NCBI RefSeq assembly: GCF_029962835.1
Contig: NC_080577.1
Span: 5,270,001-5,334,000, forward strand
DNA: 64,000 nt
Direction: 5' to 3'
From: Magnolia sinica
Lineage: Eukaryota; Streptophyta; Magnoliopsida; Magnoliales; Magnoliaceae
Shown: piece after piece, positions 1 through 10,213 of the stretch
Numbering within the stretch: position 1 is the stretch's first letter
Layout of the letters: every line of letters begins with the position of its first letter
Notes under the pieces: generated by a model
Told to the model about the DNA's origin: nothing
What the model saw: the letters and a program-made list of their open reading frames with translations, nothing else
The model's database searches: none
Program-made: the position numbers and the translations under genes

Positions 1-117
1 ATGGAAGAGCCCGCGAAGCTTTGACATCGTCTTGTTGGCTAGTGAGTGTTGAGGTAACTAGCCAAACAACCTTTGAGGGCAGTGGGCATGTCCTTTAGAT
101 AGCCACATGTCCTAGAA

Positions 118-320
118 AAGAGGGGGAGTGAGACCTCTCAGGCTCTTTGTTGGGAGTAAATGAGGTGCACCTGGCCTTTTCAGTACATGGTACAACTTAT
201 TTTCTAAAATGAGTGGCAAAACATATGAAAAGGGTGGAAATAATACGAGGTAGGACGTGTCCTACCGCATGGAGTGAGACTCCTCATTTTCTTTGCTGGG
301 AGTGAATTACGTGTGACCTT
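118..320. repeat. Imperfect direct repeat, period about 145 bp
   Basis: Two similar stretches (about 118-178 and 268-320) share GGAGTGAGAC, then TTTGYTGGGAGT, then a GTG-rich end. They look like a diverged tandem duplication. Apart from this and the foldback half at 311-470, the first kilobase holds nothing I recognise. Confidence 0.5.
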
Positions 321-470
321 GATTGTGGGGCCCACCTTAACATATTATATATCGCTGTCAGTATATTTTGCCAGCTCATTTTAAAAGCCCAAATATAGGA
401 GATATCAAAATTTCAAGTCCACACTCCAAGAAACTATAGTGATTGAACACCCACCCTTAAAATTTCAAGT
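311..470. repeat. Half copy of the foldback family
   Basis: Contains the family landmarks in order: GTGGGGCCCACC, GCCAGCTCATTTTA, TTTCAAGTCCACAC and GTGATTGAACACCCACC. Only one arm is present; the loop and second arm are missing. Confidence 0.6.
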
Positions 471-1000
471 CATGCGTCTTGCTAATGTTTACGTTTCCTT
501 TCGTTCGATTAGTAATAATCACCTTATAAATGAGTTGGATGGCATCTACACAATATAATAAGCCGTATGAATGTTTCGATGGTGGGTCACTTGATTTTTT
601 CCTTCTATTCATATTTAGGTTTACGTACTAACACGAGCCGTTGAGATGAATGGTGAGATGGATCGCGCGACAGTTGATTGAGCGGGGCTCACCATGTCCT
701 TTCCACCAACCAAAAAAATGTAATCATATCGTTTGATAGGCAACAGATTTGCAGCAAATGTGGACCGCTGATCCTTTTTTAAACTGTTTTTAGCCAACAC
801 TTTTCATTCATGAGTGGCCCAATGGACGGTCCTGATTTCTTATCAGGTGAGGCCACTTACTGGATTCCTGTTATAGCGACCATTGTACAGGTGATTAGGT
901 TTCTGCATACCCTGCGAGCTGGACAGATGAGTACCTACTGAAGTTGTTCAGGTGCAACCAGAACAAAAATGACACGTAGAGCTAACGGTCTGAAATACTG

Positions 1001-1462
1001 GAGCGGTGAAACCCCGCCCCACCCAAGACGGTACAACCCTTATTGTGAGGCCTACCTTTATTATGTATCCTGTATCCATGCCGTCCATCTGTTTTTCCAG
1101 ATTAATTTAGTGTATTTTTCCAAGAATGAAACAGATCCAATAATCAGGTGGACCATATCATAAGGAAACAATGGTGACTAAATGCCCTACCATTAAAAAC
1201 TTCTCCGGGCACACCTTAATGTTTCCATAGTGTTTATTTGCCATCCAATCCGTTGATAGGGTCACGTTAATAGTTAATCACCACTATTTCCTATGGTATG
1301 GTCCACCTAATAATTGGATCTGCTTCATTTTTGGAATAATGCCCTAAATTAATATGGAAAAAACGGATGGACGGTGTGGATACAAATTGCATACATCAAG
1401 GTGGCCCCCGCGGTAACGGCCGCACCGTCTTAGGCAGTCGGGTCTCACCTAATCCGCTCTCC
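1001..1462. mobile_element. Foldback (MITE-like) element
   Basis: One arm starts with GAGCGGTGAAACC and AAGACGGTAC. The other ends with CACCGTCTTAGGC and CACCTAATCCGCTC, which is the reverse complement with a few changes. Inside are the family core words (AGGTGGACCATATCAT, TTTATTTGCCATCCAATCC, TGGTATGGTCCACCT). No coding capacity. The outer-arm type GAGCGGATTAGGTG recurs at 34 kb, 38 kb and 46.85 kb. Confidence 0.75.
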
Positions 1463-1539
1463 TCAAATGCAGTGGAGCCAAATTGCTACATTCGGTAGGT
1501 CGTCTATCAGTCAGATTATCTAGTGGGACCCACTACTGA

Positions 1540-1830
1540 TGGAAATTTATTTAAGGCCACATGGAATTATCAAACCATATTCGAATCAACGGTGGTAAAT
1601 AAAAACAGTTAATGGTCAACATTAAGAGCTGGAAAGTAAACATAAGTGACGGCCGTGATCTTCTCATAAATATCATTTTGAAAGCATGATCGATCCATAA
1701 CAAGGGCCACAAATCGGACAGTTCAGATTGATGGATAAGCATGCCACGTGCAATGCTTAGAGGTGGCTCACCATGCCTCCGTTCTTCCATTTCTACCGTA
1801 TCATCTCCCTCCCCCAGCTGAAGTGATAGC
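1540..1830 (-). repeat. Dispersed repeat family C, copy 1
   Basis: The reverse complement of GTTCTTCCATTTC..ACCGTATCATCTCCC matches the copy at 35085-35560 (GGGAGATGATACGGTGG, GGCGGAAGAAC). No protein signal. Looser matches to the same family lie at about 6600-7000. Confidence 0.45.
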
Positions 1831-1892
1831 ACCTATTCAACGCCACTGTGGATGGACGCGGATTGCCACCTGCCCACAGTGGACTCGGAGAC

Positions 1893-2297
1893 TATGTGGG
1901 GCCCACCGTGATGGATGTGTTTTATGCAATGCCCTCATTTTAACAGATCATTTCCGGGCATGAGTCCAAAAAAAAGAAGCACATCCAAGGCTCAAGTGGA
2001 ACACACTACATGAAATAAGGCTGATAATGATGACCACCGTTGAGACGTTCTTAATGCCCACCAGGACGTTTAGTTGCCATCGAGCCTGTTCATAAGCTCT
2101 CATAAGCTCACATTCATATAGATGAAGAAACAACAGAAATATCAGCTTGATCAAAAATTCTACAACTCTCAAGAAAAATTTGACGGCGGGCGCTCAGTCC
2201 TCACTGCATAGTCCACTTTGAGTCTTGAATGTATATCAAGAGATAATATGATTAAATGAATGGACAGCATATATAAAACACATAACGGCAGGTCTAA
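1893..2297. mobile_element. Foldback element, diverged
   Basis: Starts TATGTGGGGCCCACCGTGAT, then CATGAGTCC, CTCAAGTGGAACACACTAC, ATATCAGCTTGATC, CCTCACTGCATAGTCCACTT and ATGGACAGCATATATAAAAC. The order matches the family consensus; the distal arm has several small gaps. Confidence 0.65.
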
Positions 2298-2299
2298 TA

Positions 2300-2690
2300 C
2301 ATTATATGTGTTTTACTTGCATTGTTCATTTTTTTTTTTTTTATAGATGATTTAAAAACATGAGCTCAAGAAATAAGGCACGTCCAAAGCTCAAGTGAAC
2401 AATATCATAATAAAAATAGAGACTATTGAAAGAGGATGGTTGTAAAAATTTCTTAAGGCCGATGAAATTACAGATCAAGCTATATATGTGCTTTCCCAAA
2501 ATCCTGTGTATGTGACTTCATAAGCATCATGGTGGGCTTCAAGAATGTTTTAATAATGGTGTCACCGTCCCCACTATATCATATGTAGTGGTCGTGATTT
2601 TTGGGCTCATATCCTAAAGTAAGCCGGCAAAAAGCATGAGTGGCATGAATGAAACATGTCTGTCACACATGCAACATGGTGAACCCAAAA
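2300..2690. mobile_element. Foldback element, diverged
   Basis: Directly follows the previous copy. Landmarks are AAACATGAGCTCAAG, AAGCTCAAGTGAACAATATC, CAGATCAAGCTATATATGTG, GTCCCCACTATATCATATG and GATTTTTGGGCTCATATCCT. No coding sequence. Confidence 0.6.
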
Positions 2691-2875
2691 GGTTGTGACC
2701 TGGTCTTTGAGTAGGGAGTGGATTAGGTGTGCCAGAGCCTTACCTAACCTAGTTAAGCCATGATTATGACCTTCATGTATGCATAGTATATCCATGTCAT
2801 CCATATGCTTTTAGTGATCATTTTTGGACACAAGGTGAAAATGAAGTGGATCCAAATTTCAAGTGGATGACACTC

Positions 2876-3533
2876 TTATGCAAGGGAGGACGTGAGGTCG
2901 AGCACTGTCTTCATCAAGGATAACTACTCTGAATCCACGGAGCTTCTCTGGACTACTCATAAAGACTTCTTGAATCCACGAGAAAAGAAAGCAAGAAAAT
3001 AGAAATAAATTTTAATAAATTCAAGTTTTAATTGATCCATTGAAATAAACGAGTTCACAACCCTTTAAATAGGAATACCAAGCAATAAGAAAGATATCAT
3101 AAGCAAACTGAAATTAAAATTTCTAAAAATTCGTAACTTACTGTAAATACTAAATTTACTTTTTATAGTAAATTTCCTATGTGGCTTAGCCACGATATTC
3201 TCCTAATTATTCTAAGCACTAAAGGCCAACAGATGAAGAGTTATAATCAAACTAAAACTTACTATTCATAATAAAAATGGAAATAAACATGGAATTTGAC
3301 TATCGATATGATGGAATTTCACAAATTCGGCGTAGGTAACCCGTCATAGCTGGGTTGGTTGGCTAAAGTAGCTTGTCCTACCCCAAAATCATATATGGTA
3401 CGTCGAGTAACTTATTCCGATTTATGAGATATGTCTGTTTTAAGGTTTTAACGGTCTTGATGACTTTTGCTTCTGATTGGGCCTTCTTTGGTCCATCTTA
3501 AACATGAAAGTGTCCGTGCCCTACTCTATATCA
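2876..3533 (-). repeat. 3' LTR of the short gypsy-type element
   Basis: Direct repeat of 5027-5705. It shares GAGGTCGAGCAC, ACGGAGCTTCTCTGGACT, CTATGTGGCTT and TACCCCAAAATCA in the same order. Confidence 0.8.
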
Positions 3534-5026
3534 GTCTCCTCCACTTCAAAAGAACTCGTCCTTGAGTTCTCATGCTACTTCAATTCATGATACTTGGTCT
3601 GGTGTGTCGTATTGATACTGGATTAAAAGTTATAATCAATTTACAGTCCACCTTCTTTTAGTCCAACCATGCTAGGAATGTATCTGTAACATGTTCTACA
3701 TAAGACCCATCCGCTTGGAAAAAAACTCATCCTCGAGTAACTCAAGAGGCTTGGTTCATGATTTTGAGATAACTTTTGATGCCGATGTTTATTAGCTTTT
3801 TTCTTGTAATTGCATTAGATTCTTGAGTTGACACAATACATGTACTCATGCTCTCATTGACTTGGCTAGTATAAATTAGTTTCTTCACTTCTGCCATCAC
3901 GATCTTACATTTTTTTTTGATAATGTGGGCAATTAGGCAGACTAATCCATGTGACAAGATCAATGTAGTTTTGTATATCTCGTATGGGAGATAATTTATT
4001 AGAGAGTTCATCGAGCACAATTGCCTTGAACTCCTGCAATACTGGTTTAAAATCCTCTAGGATATTCACAAGCTCCACATATTTTTTCTTTTCAACTAAT
4101 GGATATATCTTTCTCGTTTATTCAGATTGTTTTACAAAGGCCCGTCCTGTTATAAGATATTGTCCCTCCACTTTAGAAGTTTTGGGTTGGTTCTCCGTTC
4201 CCATAGGGGCCATATGTTTACCACTGATGAATCTTATGGCCTGTCGCGATTCCGTTTCGATGAGGAGGTTTCTTGTAGACAAATAATATGATCTTTCTGC
4301 ATAACATTTTACTGATTGGTTATCTTAGTAATAATTTTGGTTTTGTTGGAATAATACCTGATCGTAATCTCGGAGGAGAAATCGCACACATAATAATTGC
4401 TTCATCCGCGACCACGTGCGGATTGACGCATTCATCTGTCTTGTTCGCTCGAGTTGAAATTGTTCCTACCAATCTGAAGCTCTGCTCGTCAATTTGTAGG
4501 CCACGAGTTTAACTTTCTTTTTTTCCACGATGTTCATGCGGTCGAAGAAATGTTTGACTTTAAGCAACCAATTGAGGAAGTTCTTGAAGTAGAGTTGACC
4601 ATTAAAACTAGAAAGATCGACTTTCATCTTGAATTCTTGATCCATCCGATCTATTTTATCAATGTCTCATGTAGGATGTTGTGGAATCATGTCGCCGGAT
4701 CCTACATTCTCAGGAGTGATCTTGTGGTTCATTGATAACATCGCCCTACGATCAGTATAATTACGAATTCTAGCAATTGCTGGTGGTGGATCATTACCAT
4801 GAACACGAAGCTGCCCTAGGGCCTCCGCCTAACGATCAATCAAGCGATCTGTTATGCAATCGATGGAAGCCTACAGCCCTTGCATGACTTGCCAATTTTC
4901 TCGCTGCGCCGCTTCGAAAGCTGTCACCGTTAAAGATAAATTTCGTAGAGCACCGTATATGAGATTGTTGCCCGACCAGTCATTAGAAGTCATCGATCCA
5001 AGGAAAAACCTTGCTTTGATACCAAT

Positions 5027-5705
5027 TGACGTAGGGGAGAACGTGAGGTCGAGCACCGTCTTCCTTAAGGATAACTACTCCGAATTCACGGAGCTTCTCT
5101 GGACTCCTTAAAGAGACTTCTCGAATCCACGAGGAAAAAAGTAAGAAAATAGAAATAAATTCTAATAAATTCGAAATTTAATTGATTCATTGAAATAAAT
5201 GAGTTCACAACCCTTTAAATAAGGATACAAAGTAATAAGAGAGAAATCAGAAGCAAACTAAAACTAAAACTCATAGAAATTCGTAATTTACTACAAATAG
5301 TAAATTTACCTTTTATAGTAAATTTCCTATGTGGCTTGACCATGCTATTCTCCTAATTATTCTAAGCACTTTTCATGTTGGACACAACTCCTAAAGCCCA
5401 ACGGGTGAAGAGTTATAATCAAACTAAAACTTACTATTTATAGTAAAAATGGAAATAAATATGGAATTTGACCGTTGATATGATGGAATCTCGCAAATTC
5501 GGTGTGGGCAACCCGGCATAGCCTGGTTGGTTAGCTAAAGTAACTTGTCCTACCCCAAAATCACATATGGTACGTCTAGTAACTCATTTTGGTTTGTTAG
5601 ATATGTTTGTTTTAAGGTTCTGATGGTGTTGATGATTTCTACCTCTGATAATGCCTTCTCTAGTCCATCTTGAACGTGAAAGTGTCTACAACCCACTCTA
5701 CATCA
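5027..5705 (-). repeat. 5' LTR of the short gypsy-type element
   Basis: Direct repeat of 2876-3533, next to the tRNA-Met-type primer site at about 5012-5026. It carries a stretch (about 5367-5400) that the other LTR lacks. Confidence 0.8.
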
Positions 5706-6064
5706 CACTATAAAAATATATGGTAATTGACCACTAGAAACTTTTTTTGGGCTATAGAAGTTTTGGATCCAACCGATATTTGGTTTTTCTCCTTATCTAG
5801 ATTCTGGTAAGATTATCAATCGGTTGGATGGCAAATAAACATTGCGGTGCACCCTAACAAGTATTCAACTATGGCTGTTCAATTACATTGTTTCTTGTGA
5901 CATGGTCCACCTTAGACATGTATTTGTTTCATTATGGACTCCTGACTTAAATTGAGCCATAAAAATGGACGGACAACATGGATATAATACACACGTAACA
6001 AAGTGGGCCCACTGTCAGGGTTGTACGTTAATGTGCTCTCCTTCCTGCAATTCAGGAAAGCATT

Positions 6065-6565
6065 TCCTAATGAAAGCTAAGCAGGGCTCATTGTAATATT
6101 TGTGAGGAATCCATCCGTCCATCTATTTTTGCCATATCATGTTAGAACATAGCTTAAAATTGAAGTAGATCCAAAACTCAAGGCGGCCATGACACAAAAA
6201 CGTGGGTGGGAAATACCTAGCATTGAAACTTATCCGGAATACAAATGGCTCTTATATGCCTTCCATACCATTCATAAGATAATTCTTATTGTGATCAACT
6301 GAAAAACACCCAAACATTAATTAGATCTAAAATCGAAAAACATAAAAACATTGGCTAGATCCAAAATTTCTATAGCCCCACATGTTTTAACGATAGATGC
6401 TCATTCCTCATTGTTTTCTATTGTACAACCTGACTTCGAGTTTTGGATCTGCTCATTCATGGGAGTACTATATCGTAATATTATCTAGCAAAGTGGATAG
6501 ATAGGGTGGATTTCTCACAAATATCATGGTGGGCCTCACCTAGCTTCCCATTGCAGTAAGTTCCA
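6065..6565. mobile_element. Foldback element
   Basis: The arms pair through AGCTAAGCAGGGCTCA..GTGAGGAATCC at the left and ATATCATGGTGGGCCTCACC plus TAGCTTCCC at the right. The loop holds CCAAAATTTCTATAGCCCC. Non-coding. Confidence 0.6.
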
Positions 6566-8100
6566 GATAAAGGCAATATGCATCCCATGTCGACCGGGTG
6601 GGCCCCACCCAGCCGATGGAAACGCGAGAATACGTTTGTGCGGTTGCTCGATCGTCCTTTTCTCGATGAGATCGGGGATACATTAGCGAGACGGCGGGTT
6701 GAATTCCATGGTACAGCCATCGGGAAAGTGAATCAGCCGTTAGGACCGTTTATCAAGTTACTGGCGTTATGGATCAGATGATCTTAGCCATCTGATCCTT
6801 GGGATTTAATGTGACAATCGAAACAAACGTGAATATTACAACCAAAGATTCAGTACGTGACATTGAAAAAAAAAGAAGCAATGAACAAAATTCTCTAAAT
6901 AGGTGTATTTTTTAACAAAAACCGTCCATCATAGGGTCCACTATATGGACGGCACGTTTAATAGATCAACTTTGCCATGTTTACTGTAGAGAGAGGACAG
7001 CGGTTTGGCTAGTGACGCGGCCACCACCCAGGTGGCTAGTGGTAGGTGCTATGAGGATCCCACCTGAGATTTAGTACGGTTCCGCCAGCTCATCCGCCGT
7101 AGGGTGAATGTGTGTATAAAAGAAATAGACTATGCGGTCCACATTCAAATTTCACATGTGGCCCATCTAACAATTGAATTTAGACTGGCAAGGCTCTAGA
7201 GACCAGCTTGACAAATATCACAATAATCTTGCCAACAATACAATAAACCAATGGATTTTAATAAACCTTTAAAAAAGCTGCTCTATATATTTTTAATTTT
7301 AAATATATTTATTATATTCTATCAAATTATTTATAAATGAAATGGTCTTTAAAGGGGTGAAAGTACTAAACTGCCTTCATTTATTCTTTTCCCTTTCTAT
7401 AACATAGTACCGGATAACCGCAGAATCATGTGTATAACATCCAATCCACCTAACACGTGAAACCCACCAGAATCACACTAACCATGATCTGGGCAATGGA
7501 ATCATCAGATTAGCTGTTGCGGGTCTCTTCGAATAATTTAGAGTGGCGCGTGCTAGATTTTATGGTTTCGCCCATCATATCATTGGATGCGACATATTTT
7601 TGTCCTTTTAACTCATGTAGGATACATCTGTTGAATAGGTTGGATGTTAGACATGTACCTTATGGGCTCTATAATTTTTTATTTACCAGTACTGTTAAAG
7701 AAAAAAACAAAAACAAGTGTTTAGATAATTTCTCTCAAAAACATACTCCTTGGTGATTTTCATTTGTGGAAGCATCATTTGTTAAAATCCGATCTTATGA
7801 AGACTTTTATGGTAAAATACTTTATATTTATTAATCTGTAATAATTTTAAATTCTTTTATGTTTTTAGCAAGATTTTTAAAATTTTCTAATGACATTCCA
7901 AGAAAAATTTCAAGATTTGAAATTCTCTCAAAGAATATGCTGCTACTACCGGGGAAATTGCCAAGGATGAGTTTTGTATCGAGAGAACTCATGGTGATCG
8001 AATCACGCAATGGTCAAACTTTTCTGGGAACGGTGATTGTGGCTGCTGGACACAAATGCACTAACTCACCATTCTATAGCATGGAGAGAAAACTCTAAGG
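6566..8100. other. Intergenic, no gene seen
   Basis: About 6600-7000 resembles dispersed family C (CCGATGGAAACGCG, CCGTCCATCATAGGGTCCA). The rest is AT-rich, with short open frames that have no recognisable protein similarity. Confidence 0.5.
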
Positions 8101-8452
8101 TTCCCACTTCGATGTATGTGTTTCATTTATGTTGTCCGTCTGTTCTTTTTGGTTCACTTTAAGCAATGAGTTTAAATTTGAAGCATATCCAAACCTCAAG
8201 TGGACCACACCATAAAAGTGGTAGGGATAATTACGTCCATTGTTGAAACCTTATTAGGGGCCATAGTGATGTTTATTCATCATCCAATCCACCCGTACGA
8301 TCACACAAATGTTATTATCCCTACTATTTTCCAGGGCACAGTCCACTCAAGCTTTGGATGTGCTTCAGTTTTGGACTCATAGCCTAAATTGAGTTGGAAA
8401 CGGATGGACAATGTGGATAATTACATGTGCATCACAGTGGGCCCCACAAAGT
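8101..8452. mobile_element. Foldback element
   Basis: Left arm GATGTATGTGTTTCATTTAT; middle AACCTCAAGTGGACCACACC; right arm GCACAGTCCACTCAAGCTTT and ATCACAGTGGGCCCCAC. The two arms are reverse complements with scattered changes. The loop is short. Confidence 0.7.
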
Positions 8453-9669
8453 TTATTCACCGCCCTATAACATGGCAAGTTACTACACAATCTGCATCCA
8501 TAGCCACCATGTATGTTTTAGCATATGTTGAAATATATTTTATATGTACTAATATTGGGGTTTCTAATTTTGATTTTCCAGAATAGAAATGCAATGGCTT
8601 TGCTCTTTAGATAGCCTTTAAAATGGACTACTAAAATGAGTTTTATATCCATTCATTTGTTTGGAAGGCTATGCTACACTTTAGGTTAAAGAGTGAAATA
8701 TTCTGATTTTTTGGAACTAAACAATATTGCCCTCTTAATATACAGAAAATGTGTTCTTGTAGACAACGTTATCTACTAAATGGGTCCCCGGTGATGCACG
8801 CAGCTCTACAAATGGTCCACATGCAACATAGAAAATTAAAAAAGGTTAAGGTTGGCTAAGTCTTCCATCCATCAAAATCTCATGTGTATGTCTAGAGGTA
8901 TCTCTCTTTTGCACCCCATTACATTAGAATATCAACCAAAAAATAATCAGAACCAAAGTTCAAGATGCCAGAGAGAGAATTTGCAGAAAGTTGCTTGAAG
9001 TAGATGGAAAGTGGATTGCTTGCGTCACTAGCCACAAGGGGGATATCCCTAGCGTACGACTTTACGAGGTCCACTAATATTTGTGTTTTAGTCATGTATT
9101 GTTGTCTATCTATTTTACCATATCAAACTCAAAGCTTAGATAAACCACATTATAGAAAATAATTAGAATATTGACAACTTCCCACTATGATGTTTGTATT
9201 TTACTCATGTTGTCTATCTTACTAGTTTAGATCCAAAGCTTAAGTGGACCACACTATAGAAAACAATAGGAATATTTAAAACTTAGTGATGCTCACAAAC
9301 CTACCTTAATGAATACAAAATACATTTATAATTGGATACGAAACTTATGTGACCGTAAGTTTTCAACAATAAATGCCCAATTTCAACTAATTTAAATAGA
9401 TAGGCGAATATATCACGTCGGCCCCACGGATTTGTGCCATCATGTTGGCGGGTGCCGCACGCAATCTGCGTCCGGGTGGGGACCTCCCCTTTTTCTTGTG
9501 CGCCCAGTCGCATGATTGCCTCTCTCTCCCGTGCTCTCTTTCCACGTGCATAGCACGTGCCACGCCTAGTAAAGAGCAGTAATCGTTAGACAATTTCTTC
9601 AATCCGTCTTATAAACTATGTGCTTGTTTGGATGCATCGATCCATCTGGGCTAGGAGGTACGCGGGTTG
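8453..9669. other. Intergenic with two half copies of the foldback family
   Basis: Two successive half copies lie at about 9065-9165 and 9185-9300. Each runs from GTATTTTACTCATGTTGTC-like text to AAGTGGACCACACTATAGAA-like text, so one arm appears duplicated in tandem. Nothing else is recognisable. Confidence 0.5.
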
Positions 9670-10085
9670 CACGGCGACTCGCGACTCAATGGTTCCTGTG
9701 CGACCCATATTGGACTATTTTATTTATGCCATCCATCCAAATTTTTTCATCTCAACGTGAGCCAAAATGGGATCTAATTCTCAAGTGGACCACACCACTG
9801 TTTTTAACAGTGGTGATTGAATGCTTATCACAAAAAACTTCATGCGAGTTATAGAAGTTTTGAATTAAGCTGGTATTAGGACTTAAGAAGTTGGATGGGA
9901 AATAAAACAGTGGCTCTGGGAAGTTCGTAACGGTGTGTTCAATCACCACTGTTTTCCAATGGTGTGGTTCACGTTAGATTTGAATCTCCCTTATTTTTAG
10001 GCTCGCGGCCTAACATGAGCTGTCAAAATGAATGGACGGTGTGGATAAAACACACACATCATTGTGGGGCCCACATTGCATCGAC
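9670..10085. mobile_element. Foldback element just upstream of PTAC7
   Basis: Left arm TATGCCATCCATCCAAATTT and AAGTGGACCACACCACTG; right arm CAATGGTGTGGTTCACG and ATCATTGTGGGGCCCACA. Its right end is about 130 bp before the PTAC7 start codon, so it lies in the proximal promoter or upstream leader. Confidence 0.75.
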
Positions 10086-10213
10086 CAGTAGGAACGTCGA
10101 GTATGCAATCTGCATCGTCTGGCGAGAGGTTCACATCCTTCACACGTACGGCTCCCGAGCATGCTTTTCCAAGATGATATAAGCCGATAAACGGCAGAGA
10201 GGGAGAAGCGAGC
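10086..10213 (+). promoter_or_regulatory. Putative PTAC7 proximal promoter and leader
   Basis: The 128 bp between the foldback element and the start codon contain a TATA-like GATATAAG at about 10176-10183. That is only about 30 bp before the ATG, so it may not be the true TATA box. No transcription start can be set from sequence alone. Confidence 0.3.

Larger units (their letters stand above)
2876..5705 (-). mobile_element. Short gypsy-type LTR element (fossil), minus strand
   Basis: Two long direct repeats (2876-3533 and 5027-5705, about 660-680 bp) flank 1.5 kb of internal DNA. Just inside the right repeat, the minus strand reads TTGGTATCAAAGC, a primer site of the initiator tRNA-Met type, so the right repeat is the 5' LTR. 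A purine-rich tract lies beside the left repeat on the minus strand. The 5 bp flanks are CACTC and CACTA, a nearly perfect target duplication. The inner DNA shows weak gag-like words (about 4400-4660) and a fragment like the protease-RT linker of chromovirus-type gypsy elements (about 3930-4240). It is much shorter than an autonomous relative and clearly broken in many places. The LTRs differ by eye at roughly one base in ten, so the insertion is old. Confidence 0.8.
2700..6060. mobile_element. Foldback element split by an LTR element
   Basis: The left part (2700-2875) begins GAGTGGATTAGGTGTGCC and stops inside AAGTGGATGACACTC. The right part resumes at 5706 with CACTATAAAAATATATGG and continues through the loop (TCGGTTGGATGGCAAATAAAC) to the closing arm (GTGGGCCCACTGTC). 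The two halves read as one ordinary foldback copy once the LTR element between them is set aside. Confidence 0.7.
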
